A DNA stretch of 64,000 nt from an uncultured Sulfuricurvum sp. (GTDB lineage Bacteria; Campylobacterota; Campylobacteria; Campylobacterales; Sulfurimonadaceae), in NCBI GenBank assembly GCA_903844635.1, contig CAIMUF010000055.1, positions 34,382 through 98,381 of the forward strand, given 5' to 3'. Below the pieces are notes generated by a model. The model did not search any database. It was not told the DNA's origin and saw only the letters and a program-made list of their open reading frames with translations. Positions 42,823 through 52,314 of the stretch are shown piece after piece. A program made the position numbers and the translations under genes. Numbering within the stretch: position 1 is the first letter of the stretch; each line of letters begins with the position of its first letter.

Positions 42823-43285
42823 ACGAGACACCTTTGTCTTTTAATAATTGGTTGAGCATCTCTTCAGTTGCGGCTACACCGGAATTTTTTTCTTTTTGCA
42901 GAAGCGAAGCATAGAGTGGTTTGATGATATTCAGTGCTTTTTGTGAAGGCTTGCGTCTGACAGAGTGAAAATTAGTAATTTTATAATTACTGTCAAGTGT
43001 GGGAGTTACATGGGCAAAAACCCAATAATAGTCTCCAACTTTAGTTTTATTTTTAACATACGCAAAAATTTCTTTGCCGGCACGTACTTGGCTCCAAAGC
43101 AGCTTGAATACGACAGCTGGCATATCGGGATGTCTTAGAATATTATGTGGTTGACCGATAAGCTCAAGTTCAGTGTATCCAGATATCTGGATAAAAAGAG
43201 CATTTCCATAGGTTATTTTTCCATTTAAATCCGTTTTTGAGACAATAAACTCTTTATCACCGAACGTTAATTCACTATTTGCCAT
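42797..43285 (-). CDS. Aer/CetB-type PAS-domain protein
   Basis: This 162-aa protein contains one PAS domain (residues about 10-115) of the FAD-binding Aer type: [50 protein letters not shown] and [14 protein letters not shown]. The C-terminal 45 residues are helical. It has no membrane helix. It overlaps the 5' end of the CetA-like MCP gene by about 26 bp and probably passes a redox signal to it (energy taxis). Confidence 0.85.
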   Translation of the reverse strand: MANSELTFGDKEFIVSKTDLNGKITYGNALFIQISGYTELELIGQPHNILRHPDMPAVVFKLLWSQVRAGKEIFAYVKNKTKVGDYYWVFAHVTPTLDSNYKITNFHSVRRKPSQKALNIIKPLYASLLQKEKNSGVAATEEMLNQLLKDKGVSYDEFILSL

Positions 43286-43316
43286 AATAAAATTTTCCTA
43301 TATTTAAGTATATCTA

Positions 43317-44669
43317 TTAGTCTAACAGCCATATCCTGAATACTTTCCCTTTTATGGGACGTTTTTGAATTTTTTGATGAACTGTAGCAGCGAGGGAACG
43401 TTCAATTGCCACATAGCTTAAATGATCTTGTTGATCAATCTTACCTATTTGCTCTTTTGTAAGGCCGCCTTCGTGTATCAAAGCACCGACGATATCTCCA
43501 GCACGAAGTTTGTCTTTTTTCCCTGCATCAATACAAATAGTTTGCATCAATGTGGATACATCATGATTGTTGCGGCTTGATGGTAAGTCTTGCAATTCTA
43601 TATTACGATCAAGTGCTTTAAATGATTCGATTTGGTGGGAGCTCACCAAGGTTATAGCTGTCCCATCCATACCTGCACGACCAGTTCGACCAATACGGTG
43701 GATGTAGCGATCAAGCTGCTGAGGGACGTCGTAATTGATAATGGCATCCAGTTCTGCAATATCAATACCGCGACCGGCAACATCGGTAGCCACAAGGAAT
43801 GGGGCACTTCCATTTCGAAACTGGATAATGGCCTCATTGCGATCAAATTGTTCCATATCACCATGTAGTGTCAAGGCGTGTATACCTGCATAGTTAAGCG
43901 TTTCACATAATTCAGCTGCTACCACTTTGGTATTGCAAAAAATAATCGCATTGGTAATAGAGTGATGACGAAGAACTGTATTGAGTGCAGCAGTTTTATC
44001 ATTTACAATGTAGGCTATTTCAGTAATTGCTGGAGCTTTTTCGCTGATTTGTGTTTTGATAAAGACGGGATTATTGGTAAGTTTTGATGAAAGTTCTTTG
44101 ATGGATTCTGGATAGGTTGCTGAAAATAATAGCGTTTGCTTAGGTGATGGTAAGTAGGCAAAAATAGCTTCAATATCCTCGATAAATCCCATATCTACCA
44201 TTTGATCCGCTTCATCCAAAACGCTCATGGAACATGATTTGAGATCAAGGTTGTCCAGACTTAATAGTTTGAGAACACGTCCTGGAGTTCCAACGATAAT
44301 ATGTGCTCCATGGGTCAATGAATGTCGTTGGGCTTTCATAGGGACACCGCCGCACAGTGTGAGTAGTTTTATATTGCCGATTTCAGAGGCACACGATCGA
44401 ATAACTTTTGCTACTTGTTCAGCAAGCTCACGAGTAGGGCAAAGAACCAACGCTTGGGCCGCAAAATATCGTGGATTAACATTTTGTAAAATTCCCAATG
44501 CAAAAGCTAATGTTTTACCGCTTCCCGTAGAGGCTTGAGCTACAACGTCAGAGCCTTTTAAAATCACCGGGAGTGATTGAGCTTGAATTGGGGTCATAGT
44601 GTTAAAGTTTAAACGTTTAAGTGCCGTTTGCAATGGTGTGTGAAGTGGTAATGTTTCAAAAGAGGACAT
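43317..44669 (-). CDS. dbpA: DEAD-box RNA helicase, DbpA type
   Basis: This 450-aa protein has Q motif MTPIQAQSLPV, Walker A ASTGSGKTLAF, PTRELAEQ, VLDEADQMVDMGF, SAT and HRIGRTGRAG. The C-terminal 75 residues look like the DbpA RNA-binding domain (KDKLRAGDIVGALIHEGGLT, IGKIDQQDHLSYVAIERSLA), which targets hairpin 92 of 23S rRNA during 50S assembly. It is monocistronic behind a TATAAT at 44697-44702. Confidence 0.92.
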   Translation of the reverse strand: MSSFETLPLHTPLQTALKRLNFNTMTPIQAQSLPVILKGSDVVAQASTGSGKTLAFALGILQNVNPRYFAAQALVLCPTRELAEQVAKVIRSCASEIGNIKLLTLCGGVPMKAQRHSLTHGAHIIVGTPGRVLKLLSLDNLDLKSCSMSVLDEADQMVDMGFIEDIEAIFAYLPSPKQTLLFSATYPESIKELSSKLTNNPVFIKTQISEKAPAITEIAYIVNDKTAALNTVLRHHSITNAIIFCNTKVVAAELCETLNYAGIHALTLHGDMEQFDRNEAIIQFRNGSAPFLVATDVAGRGIDIAELDAIINYDVPQQLDRYIHRIGRTGRAGMDGTAITLVSSHQIESFKALDRNIELQDLPSSRNNHDVSTLMQTICIDAGKKDKLRAGDIVGALIHEGGLTKEQIGKIDQQDHLSYVAIERSLAATVHQKIQKRPIKGKVFRIWLLD

Positions 44670-44696
44670 AGTGTTGCTTTAGTATGTAGATACGCA

Positions 44697-44702
44697 ATTA
44701 TA
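44697..44702 (-). promoter_or_regulatory. -10 element of dbpA
   Basis: CGCTATAATTGCG on the minus strand gives TATAAT about 28 nt before the ATG. This GCTATAAT form recurs before ftsK. Confidence 0.55.
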
Positions 44703-44740
44703 GCGTAGTTGCTACTATCTTGAAGTTGCAAGGGTAAAAA

Positions 44741-44796
44741 TTGGAACTGACACTTTAGTGTCGGAAAGTAAAGGCGGGACTAAAGTCCCCCTTCCA
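44741..44796. repeat. Nested palindromes between acnB and dbpA
   Basis: Two perfect 14-bp palindromes, GACACTTTAGTGTC (44749-44762) and GGGACTAAAGTCCC (44776-44789), are bracketed by TTGGAA (44741) and TTCCAA (44791), which are themselves reverse complements. They lie just past the acnB stop and probably end its transcript, but the ordered nesting resembles a REP-type intergenic element. Confidence 0.6.
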
Positions 44797-44810
44797 ATAG
44801 AAGGAACGGA

Positions 44811-47420
44811 TTAAACCGCTTTGATTGTCACACCGTATTTATCTTGTGCAATATCACGAGCTTCGAGTTTGTAGTTAGAAATCTCATTAAAGTTGAGATA
44901 TTTGTAAACAACACTCTCCTTTCCAGCTAATTTTTCCGGAACGATACTCATGTATTCTACTACCGTTGGGATACGTCCGAGTTTCGCACATACTGAAGCT
45001 AGCTCAGCAGAACCAAGATAAACTTGTGTCCCTTTACCTAAACGGTTGTCGAAATTACGAGTAGAGGTTGAGAATACCGTTGATCCTTCACGTGAGCTTG
45101 CTTGGTTACCCATGCACAGTGAACATCCAGGAACTTCAGTTTGTGCTTCTATCGCGTTATAAACGTCATAGTAGCCCTCATTGATAAGTTGTTGCTCATC
45201 CATACGTGTCGGTGGAACAATCCAGAATTTTTCAACGGCGATTTTACCTTCACCGCGCATCACTTCGCCCGCTGCACGGTAGTGACCGATATTCGTCATA
45301 CAGCTGCCCAAGAATACTTCATTAATTTCAGTCCCTGCAACCTCACTGAGTAATTTAACATTATCAGGATCATTTGGACATGCCAAAATCGGCTCTTTGA
45401 TTTCGTTCAAATCAATTTCAATAACCGCAGCATACTCTGCATCCGCATCCGCAAACATCAATGAAGGAGCAGCTAACCACTCTTTCATTTTATCAGCACG
45501 GCGTTGTAGCGTACGTGCATCTTCATATCCATCCGCAATCATCGCTTCGATAAGGGCAACGTTTGATTTTAGGTATTCGATGACCGGTTCTTTGTTAAGG
45601 TGAACCGAACACGCAGCTGCTGAACGTTCAGCCGATGCATCGGAAAGTTCGAATGCTTGTTCAACTTTCATGTTTGGAAGACCTTCAATCTCTAAAACAC
45701 GTCCGTTAAAGATGTTTTTCTTACCTTTTTTCTCAACAGTCAAAAGACCCTGTTTGATTGCATAATAAGGGATCGCATTAACAAGATCACGCAACGTGAT
45801 ACCTGGTTGCATTTCGCCTTTGAAACGTACCAAAACAGACTCTGGCATCTCAAGAGGCATTGCCCCTGTAACACCTGCGAATGCAACAAGACCAGAACCA
45901 GCTGGGAAACTAATACCGATTGGGAAACGTGTATGACTATCTCCACCTGTTCCTACAGTATCTGGTAAAACCATACGGTTAAGCCATGAGTGAATTACAC
46001 CATCAGCAGGACGAAGTGCTACACCGCTGCGTGTAGAGATAAAGGCAGGAAGAGTTGCATGCAAAATCACGTCAGATGGTTTTGGATACGCTGCCGTATG
46101 ACAAAAAGACTGAAGAACGAAATCCGCTGAGAAACCAAGTGCTGATAGCTCTTTGATCTCATCACGCGTCATTGGTCCGGTTGTATCTTGGCTTCCTACA
46201 GTAGAAGTGTGTGGCTCGCAGTACATACCTGGGCGTACACCTTCCAGACCACATGCCTTACCGACCATTTTTTGTGCAAGTGTATACCCTTTGCCTGTAT
46301 CGGCAGGTTGAATTGGTAAAGCGAAGAAGGTAGCAGGCTCTAGTCCAAGAGCAGTGCGTGCTTTAGCCGTCAATCCACGACCGATGATGAGAGGGATACG
46401 TCCGCCTGCACGTACTTCGTCTTCGATGGTATTTGGGCGAAGGCTGAAAGTTGCAATCACAGAACCGCTCTTGGTAATGGTTCCAGCTTTGGTGTCGATG
46501 TCAAGAACATCGCCTGTTTCCATTTGCTCTACATTGGCTTCGATTGGAAGTGCGCCTGAATCTTCACAAGTTGCAAAGAAAATAGGTGCGATGATACTGC
46601 CGATAACAACACCGCCGGTATGTTTGTTCGGGATGCCGGGAATATCATCACCCATGTGCCATTGGACAGAGTTTGCAGCAGATTTACGGCTTGAACCCGT
46701 CCCTACAACATCACCGACGTAAGCGATTTGCATCCCGAGTTTTTTGAGTTCAGTAATTTTTGCAAGACCTTCTGGCATTTTTGCCGCAAGCATCGTTGTT
46801 GCATGAAGAGGGATATCTGAACGAGTAAATGCCGCGCTTGCAGGTGAGAGATCATCGGTATTGGTTTCACCTGGGAATTTGAAAACAACCACACTGAATT
46901 TTTCATCAAGAGGTTTTTTGCTTGTAAACCATTCTGCGTTAGCCCAGCTTACCAATACTTCTTTTGCATAGCTGTTTGTTTTTGCAAGCTCTACGATATC
47001 GTTGAATGCATCATAAACAAGTAAAGTATGTTTAAGCTCATTGGCAGCGTCTTGAGCCAATGCGTCGATGCTGAGAGCATCGATAAGTGGTTTAACATTG
47101 TAACCGCCTACCATTTTACCAAGAATTTTAATGGCCGCTTTTTTATGATCGTCGCTATTGATATCACTGTTGTCAGCTAAAAATGCTTTTACTTCACCTT
47201 GAACGATTTGGTGTAAAAATGCTGCTTTGACGTGAGCGCCATCATCGACACCTGGGTTGACACGTGATGCTAACATCTCTGTGAGGTCAGAATTTTTAGA
47301 TTTTTCTGCTTTGATAAGCTCTACTAAATCAGTTACTTGTTCTTTCGTAAGGGGGAGAGGAGGGATTCCTTGCGCTGAACGCTCTTCTACGTGTGCTGTG
47401 TATTCGTCCATAAATGCCAT
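44811..47420 (-). CDS. acnB: Aconitate hydratase B / 2-methylisocitrate dehydratase
   Basis: This 869-aa enzyme interconverts citrate and isocitrate in the TCA cycle, which may run reductively in such an organism (inference). Seen: the N-terminal HEAT-like domain, the swivel domain [66 protein letters not shown] and the 4Fe-4S cysteines in [11 protein letters not shown] and PGCSLCMGN. Length matches AcnB. It has its own TATACT promoter. Confidence 0.97.
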   Translation of the reverse strand: MAFMDEYTAHVEERSAQGIPPLPLTKEQVTDLVELIKAEKSKNSDLTEMLASRVNPGVDDGAHVKAAFLHQIVQGEVKAFLADNSDINSDDHKKAAIKILGKMVGGYNVKPLIDALSIDALAQDAANELKHTLLVYDAFNDIVELAKTNSYAKEVLVSWANAEWFTSKKPLDEKFSVVVFKFPGETNTDDLSPASAAFTRSDIPLHATTMLAAKMPEGLAKITELKKLGMQIAYVGDVVGTGSSRKSAANSVQWHMGDDIPGIPNKHTGGVVIGSIIAPIFFATCEDSGALPIEANVEQMETGDVLDIDTKAGTITKSGSVIATFSLRPNTIEDEVRAGGRIPLIIGRGLTAKARTALGLEPATFFALPIQPADTGKGYTLAQKMVGKACGLEGVRPGMYCEPHTSTVGSQDTTGPMTRDEIKELSALGFSADFVLQSFCHTAAYPKPSDVILHATLPAFISTRSGVALRPADGVIHSWLNRMVLPDTVGTGGDSHTRFPIGISFPAGSGLVAFAGVTGAMPLEMPESVLVRFKGEMQPGITLRDLVNAIPYYAIKQGLLTVEKKGKKNIFNGRVLEIEGLPNMKVEQAFELSDASAERSAAACSVHLNKEPVIEYLKSNVALIEAMIADGYEDARTLQRRADKMKEWLAAPSLMFADADAEYAAVIEIDLNEIKEPILACPNDPDNVKLLSEVAGTEINEVFLGSCMTNIGHYRAAGEVMRGEGKIAVEKFWIVPPTRMDEQQLINEGYYDVYNAIEAQTEVPGCSLCMGNQASSREGSTVFSTSTRNFDNRLGKGTQVYLGSAELASVCAKLGRIPTVVEYMSIVPEKLAGKESVVYKYLNFNEISNYKLEARDIAQDKYGVTIKAV

Positions 47421-47449
47421 GGGAACTCCTGCTAAATTTAATATAGAAA

Positions 47450-47455
47450 GTATAG
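47450..47455 (-). promoter_or_regulatory. -10 element of acnB
   Basis: CTGCTATACTTTC on the minus strand gives TATACT 30 nt before the ATG; an AGGAG follows in the leader. Confidence 0.5.
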
Positions 47456-47544
47456 CAGAAGAGAAGAACTATTTTTTCATAGTGTTACAAAAGTAAACAC
47501 TTATTTAAATAGTAGTGTGTAGTATCGAAACACTATGGGATTCC

Positions 47545-49797
47545 TTATTCATTCATGAGTTCACGATTTCCTTTTGCATTAGGTGCTGATAGGATGCCGT
47601 TTTGCTCAAGCTGTTCGATAAGGCTGGCAGATCGATTGTAACCGATTTGAAGACGTCGCTGTAAATAGCTAATAGAGGTTTTTTGTTCAGACAAAACAAT
47701 ATGCTTAGCCTCTTCATACAACTCATCCAATGGTTTTCCTTCTCCTCGCTCACTTCCGCCATCACGTATAATCTCTTCTTTATCCCGTAAAAAACGTCGA
47801 TCGTATTCAGGCTCGCGTTGGGCTTTGAGGAAATCGACTACTTTTTCAATTTCAGCTTCAGTACTCCAAGGTGCATGGAGTCGTACTAATCCGCTCATTC
47901 CGGGAGGTGTGAAGAGCATGTCTCCTCGACCCAAAAGAGATTCTGCACCCATCCCGTCAAGGATGATTTTACTATCGATTTTTTGTCCAACTTTATAACT
48001 GATCCGTGAGGGAAGATTGGCTTTGATAAGTCCTGTTACAACATCTACGCTTGGTCGTTGGGTGGCTACAATGAGATGGATTCCGCTTGCTCTGGCCATT
48101 TGGGCAAGTCTGGCGATGGAATACTCAACATCTTTACCGCTGGTCATCATCAAATCAGCAAGTTCGTCAATAATAACAACGATGTAAGGAAGCGGTGTGC
48201 CTCCCTCTGCTTTCATCTTTTCATTGAAGTTTTCGATATTTTTGGTTCGTGTCTCGCTCATCATTTGATAACGTCGTTCCATTTCATAGACCATATTATT
48301 CAAAGCGGCAATGGCTTCTTTTGGTTTCGTAATAACAGGTGTTAGGAGATGCGGAATATCATTATAAATTGAAAATTCAAGCATTTTCGGGTCAATCATC
48401 AGAAGTCTGAGCTGATCGGGTGAGTTTTTGTACAATAAGCTTAAAATCATAGCATTGATCCCGACGCTCTTGCCGCTTCCCGTTGTTCCTGCGATGAGGA
48501 GGTGAGGAAGTTTTTTAAGATCGGTTATAAAAGGTTTGCCCACGATATCTTTACCTAAAACAAGTGTGAGTGGAGATGAGGCTTCTTGGAAGAGCTTACT
48601 TTCAAAAATATCACGTAAATAAATAGTATCTACAGTTTTGTTTGGTATTTCAATCCCTACAACATCTTTACCGGGAATAGGGGCTTGAATACGTATGGTT
48701 TGTGCTTTCAATGCCATAGCAAGGTCATCTTGCAAGCCTAAGATTTTAGAGACTTTAATGTTTGCTGCGGGTTTAAATTCAAAGGTTGATACGACAGGAC
48801 CTGCATAGGTACGAACGACATCCCCATCAATATTAAAATGAGCAAGTTTTTCGATCAAATCACGAATTTTATCATCCAATTCACTCTCATCAACAACCGT
48901 TTGTTTCTTGGGTGGATATTGTAAAAAGCTAGTGGGCGGAAGCTTGAAATTTTTAGGTTTCTCACTAACGCCTCGGTCGATTTGTTCTAATAGAATCTTA
49001 TTTTCTTCCAATTCTTCGACGACGACAGCGTGCTGTTTACTCTCTTTGACTTTTTTTGCCATACTGAGAATAGTAGATTCTTTTGGTTGTTCGGATATTA
49101 CTGGAAGTGGAGTATTATCTCGTATAGGTTCTTGTTGTACGTGGAATAAATCGTCACTTTTTTCGGTAGTATTCATGGGTGTTGGGGTATGGATCGGTAT
49201 TATTGTTTCAGGCTCAAACTGAGGTTCATTATACTCATAAGAAGGGATAAAAGTATTTTCTTCAGAGGTACTTGAATCGGTAGCTGTATATGCAGTATTA
49301 AGCGTTGTATTCAAAGGTGATTTTTTGAGTGTATTAAGTGGTTTTTCCATATAATTTTTAAAAGGACGTGCCAAATCACCGAGTGATTGTTCTAATATAA
49401 TTATCATTGAGACCGCTACAATCATAAGCCATATTATCCAAAGACCGAAGCTTCCAACGTAAAGGCTTAAAAAGTCAACAATCACACCACCAAAGGCTCC
49501 TCTATAAGTTCCGCTTACGACTAGCGCTTGGAAAATTATGAGTATAAAAAACAAAAGTAAAAATATGCTTCCCATCTCAAGATGACGTTTCGTATCAGAT
49601 TTTGATTTATAAAAATACATTAGTGGTATCATAAACAGCAAGAGATACATGTAAGCGACGTAACCAAACAATGCAATATTATTGGCTGAAAAAATTGCCC
49701 CCCATGCCCCAATGATAGAAGAATCGCCAATGATAGTAGCAAGTCCTAGATAAAAAAGTATGCCAAAGCTTCCGATGAAAAGTGTATCGCGTAAAAT
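47545..49797 (-). CDS. ftsK: DNA translocase FtsK
   Basis: This roughly 750-aa protein has an N-terminal membrane domain of four helices, a Pro/Glu/Thr linker, and a C-terminal motor with Walker A IAGTTGSGKSVGINAM, Walker B VVIIDELADLMM and IHLIVATQRPSVDVVTG. A gamma domain (SISYLQRRLQIGYNRSASLI) follows. It moves DNA at the septum and works with XerH. The frame is open beyond a TTG at 49671 for 42 more codons, which supply the first helix (DTLFIGSFGILFYLGLATII). No ATG, GTG or TTG lies there; the only codon behind AAGGA is ATT at 49797. Confidence 0.9.
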   Translation of the reverse strand: MLRDTLFIGSFGILFYLGLATIIGDSSIIGAWGAIFSANNIALFGYVAYMYLLLFMIPLMYFYKSKSDTKRHLEMGSIFLLLFFILIIFQALVVSGTYRGAFGGVIVDFLSLYVGSFGLWIIWLMIVAVSMIIILEQSLGDLARPFKNYMEKPLNTLKKSPLNTTLNTAYTATDSSTSEENTFIPSYEYNEPQFEPETIIPIHTPTPMNTTEKSDDLFHVQQEPIRDNTPLPVISEQPKESTILSMAKKVKESKQHAVVVEELEENKILLEQIDRGVSEKPKNFKLPPTSFLQYPPKKQTVVDESELDDKIRDLIEKLAHFNIDGDVVRTYAGPVVSTFEFKPAANIKVSKILGLQDDLAMALKAQTIRIQAPIPGKDVVGIEIPNKTVDTIYLRDIFESKLFQEASSPLTLVLGKDIVGKPFITDLKKLPHLLIAGTTGSGKSVGINAMILSLLYKNSPDQLRLLMIDPKMLEFSIYNDIPHLLTPVITKPKEAIAALNNMVYEMERRYQMMSETRTKNIENFNEKMKAEGGTPLPYIVVIIDELADLMMTSGKDVEYSIARLAQMARASGIHLIVATQRPSVDVVTGLIKANLPSRISYKVGQKIDSKIILDGMGAESLLGRGDMLFTPPGMSGLVRLHAPWSTEAEIEKVVDFLKAQREPEYDRRFLRDKEEIIRDGGSERGEGKPLDELYEEAKHIVLSEQKTSISYLQRRLQIGYNRSASLIEQLEQNGILSAPNAKGNRELMNE

Positions 49798-49829
49798 GGT
49801 AAATCCTTGATATATTGTAAAGTGGCTGG

Positions 49830-49835
49830 ATTATA
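49830..49835 (-). promoter_or_regulatory. -10 element of ftsK
   Basis: A perfect TATAAT in TTTTGCTATAATCC on the minus strand. The predicted start lies near 49823, 26 nt before the proposed ATT start codon. An in-frame TAA within this box closes the ftsK frame upstream. Confidence 0.6.
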
Positions 49836-49874
49836 GCAAAAAAAGAGAAGCTGAATTCTTTTTATGTCATTTTG

Positions 49875-51938
49875 CTATAAATAATTGACGAGAGAGAGCT
49901 TTGAAACCTTGGATATGCTGGATAACATAGCTTGGTAACTGAGGCTTAATTGTTGCATTTGTAAGGTTGCTTCGGCTATATCAGTATCAATAATGCTGGA
50001 TTGGAGCATTTTTGTATTGACAATGAGTAAATCACTGCGATCTGATGAAGCTTGCAATACTTGAGAATAAGAACCCGATTCAGTTTGCAGACGACTAACG
50101 TGATCACTCAAATCATCCATCATTTGTATTGCGTTTTGAATACCAACGTTTCTTGGGTCTTTACTATCTGACCCATCGGAGCGTATTTTACCTTCTTCAA
50201 CAGATTTAATCATTTCTTCGATTTGAGCAAAGAAATCTGTTTTTGGATCGCGGATTGTTAGAGCACTATTGGCATTAAAGGTTAAGGCACTTCCTGCTGT
50301 ACCACTGTAATTTGACGATGAGGCGTCATATAATGACATTGTAGCTTGTGTTACTGGTGCATTTTTTTCTTCGAAAACTATCTTACCAGAGTAATCAAGG
50401 CTAACAGAACCGAGTAGATTTGCATTTTGTATCGCTGTATTGTATGCATTAAGAGGGGGAACAGGAATGGTCGTTAATGGATCTGTTCCTGTAATAGATA
50501 GATTAATTACATCCATTAGTTGTTGGTAGGTCATATTCGCAGGGGATGTATTATTTCCGAACCCATCTTGGAGAACAACTCCATTGACTTCAACAGGATT
50601 GGTAGTAAAATCAAGATTTACATTATAGGCGGTAGTACCATCAATTTGTGTCCCTGCAAGACTTAATTTTGTTGTTGCATTAAAAGAACCTATATCAAAG
50701 AGTTTACTTGATGGTGTAGCATATGCATTGGTACTTTTATCAATTTGTGAAACGTTAGAAAGTAATTTTGCCCCAACATTTTCAAACTTGGTACGATCAT
50801 ATTCAATTCCTTCAATCGTATTTGTAACAGTAGAAGGGGCTAATCCACTTTTTGTAAATTCTTTTACGTAAAGCGAGTTAACAATAGGGGAAGCAATAAC
50901 ATCTTCAAAATTACTGGTCCCTGCTTGAAGTAAGTCAATATTAGCAGGCACATCTGCCGCATCGGTTCCTGCAGAGTTAAAATCAATAGCTCCAATCATG
51001 TGAAAATCAAGCTTACTAGAACCGGTTTGTTTGTCTTGAATCTCAATTTGACCATGAGCATTGATACTGACATTAACTTGATTAGTACCGTACTGTGAAG
51101 CTATATTTTGAAGTAAATTATCAACCGTATCTGTAGTATTAAGGGAAATTTGTTGTTTAAATGTTGTACCGTCTGTTTTTGTCCCTTGAATATAAAAATG
51201 AGAAAGGCGTGTCGCATCATTAGTCTTATCCGTATCAGTATCTCCCATCAGGTCACGTATTGTACTTGATGCACTAATATATGTTGGTGTACCTGAATTA
51301 CGTGTCAGACTTGAATCTTTCATGATGTCAGGAAATTGTTCTGATAAACTAAGTTGTGGTACATTGGTTGTGATCGTACGATTGATTTTACTTTCATCAC
51401 CTAAAAATAACTGCGTTCCAGAAATATTGTATTTTTGTTTGACGCCTGAACCTAAAAAGGCAGTTAGATCTTTATTATTACCTTGATATGTTCCATCTGC
51501 TCCTATGGGCATTTGTGATGTTGCCGTACCAGAAAAAAGATATTCTCCTCCGATAGAAGTATTGGCAAGAGTCAGTAAGTTATTTTTTAAACCGCGTAAC
51601 TCTTTTGCGATGGCTTGAGTACTTGTATCTGAATTAGAACTGTTGGCAGCATTGATTAATTTGACTTTCATTGACTCAATAGTTTTAACGATTGAACCAA
51701 TTGTGGTATCGGTTTGAGTACTAACTTTATAAGCATTTTGAGCACTGTCTTTGATTTGTGAAAGTGTAGTGATTTCGTTGTCTAGGCGAAGTGTATCGAT
51801 AAAAACACCTGGATCTTCATGAGCATATTGAATTTTTTGGCCTGATGAAATTTGTTTGTTGACATCAAATAGCTGTTGATTAATTTTATTATTTTCGCCG
51901 TAAATATTATTATAATACGATGTAGATGTAACTCTCAT
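49875..51938 (-). CDS. flgL: Flagellar hook-associated protein 3, FlgL
   Basis: This 687-aa protein forms the hook-filament junction. The N-terminal flagellin-like helix is MRVTSTSYYNNIYGENNKIN, with QQLFDVNKQISSGQKIQYAH, and the C-terminal helix is DTDIAEATLQMQQLSLSYQ followed by AMLSSISKVSKLSLVNYL. The middle 400 residues are a variable Thr/Ser/Asn-rich surface insert, making it much longer than the enteric FlgL (about 317 aa), as is usual in this phylum. It is monocistronic behind a sigma-54 promoter. Confidence 0.92.
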   Translation of the reverse strand: MRVTSTSYYNNIYGENNKINQQLFDVNKQISSGQKIQYAHEDPGVFIDTLRLDNEITTLSQIKDSAQNAYKVSTQTDTTIGSIVKTIESMKVKLINAANSSNSDTSTQAIAKELRGLKNNLLTLANTSIGGEYLFSGTATSQMPIGADGTYQGNNKDLTAFLGSGVKQKYNISGTQLFLGDESKINRTITTNVPQLSLSEQFPDIMKDSSLTRNSGTPTYISASSTIRDLMGDTDTDKTNDATRLSHFYIQGTKTDGTTFKQQISLNTTDTVDNLLQNIASQYGTNQVNVSINAHGQIEIQDKQTGSSKLDFHMIGAIDFNSAGTDAADVPANIDLLQAGTSNFEDVIASPIVNSLYVKEFTKSGLAPSTVTNTIEGIEYDRTKFENVGAKLLSNVSQIDKSTNAYATPSSKLFDIGSFNATTKLSLAGTQIDGTTAYNVNLDFTTNPVEVNGVVLQDGFGNNTSPANMTYQQLMDVINLSITGTDPLTTIPVPPLNAYNTAIQNANLLGSVSLDYSGKIVFEEKNAPVTQATMSLYDASSSNYSGTAGSALTFNANSALTIRDPKTDFFAQIEEMIKSVEEGKIRSDGSDSKDPRNVGIQNAIQMMDDLSDHVSRLQTESGSYSQVLQASSDRSDLLIVNTKMLQSSIIDTDIAEATLQMQQLSLSYQAMLSSISKVSKLSLVNYL

Positions 51939-51970
51939 CTAAAATCCTTGTGCTCGAATTAAACTTTATT

Positions 51971-51987
51971 AAGCAATAAAAGTTCCA
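51971..51987 (-). promoter_or_regulatory. Sigma-54 (RpoN) promoter of flgL
   Basis: On the minus strand TGGAAC-N5-TTGCTT has the required GG (-24) and GC (-12) ten bases apart. The start of transcription would lie near 51961, 23 nt before flgL. Hook-associated genes belong to the RpoN class in Campylobacterota. Confidence 0.8.
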
Positions 51988-52086
51988 TACCATCAAAATC
52001 GGCAAAAGATGAAAAAAAATTAGTTTGAAGGCACTTTACGATTCTTTAAGCAAAGGCAACCTATAATTCCATCTCTTCAAACACAT

Positions 52087-52170
52087 GCCAGTGTGGTGAA
52101 ATGGTAGACACGCCGGATTCAAAATCCGGTATAGCAATATGTGGCGGTTCGAGTCCGCCCACTGGTACCA
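52087..52170 (+). tRNA. tRNA-Leu (anticodon CAA)
   Basis: Acceptor arm GCCAGTG pairs with CACTGGT (one G-U), followed by A and an encoded CCA. The anticodon stem CCGGA/TCCGG holds loop TTCAAAA, giving anticodon CAA. There is a long variable arm of the class II type and a T-arm GGCGGTTCGAGTCCGCC. Length 84 nt fits tRNA-Leu. Confidence 0.95.
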
Positions 52171-52314
52171 CAATCTAATCCAAGACAGTCCAAATCAATT
52201 CAAAAAAACCTTATTTAGGCATATTTGGCCATTTCCTTGTCCATAATGTTTCAGACTAATCCACCTGCATCCGTACTTTTAATGTACTTTCTGTAAACAT
52301 AGGAAGTTCGAATA

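Noticed and set aside
45150..45175. CGTTATAAACG in acnB as a ModE-like site
   Set aside because: It is deep within a coding region, has only one good half-site at the required spacing, and no regulatory context.
52087..52314. tRNA-Leu as an integration site for a genomic island downstream
   Set aside because: No integrase lies next to it, and I found no second copy of the tRNA 3' end in the following accessory genes. The 144 bp after the tRNA show only a short GTACTTTTAATGTACTTT near-repeat.
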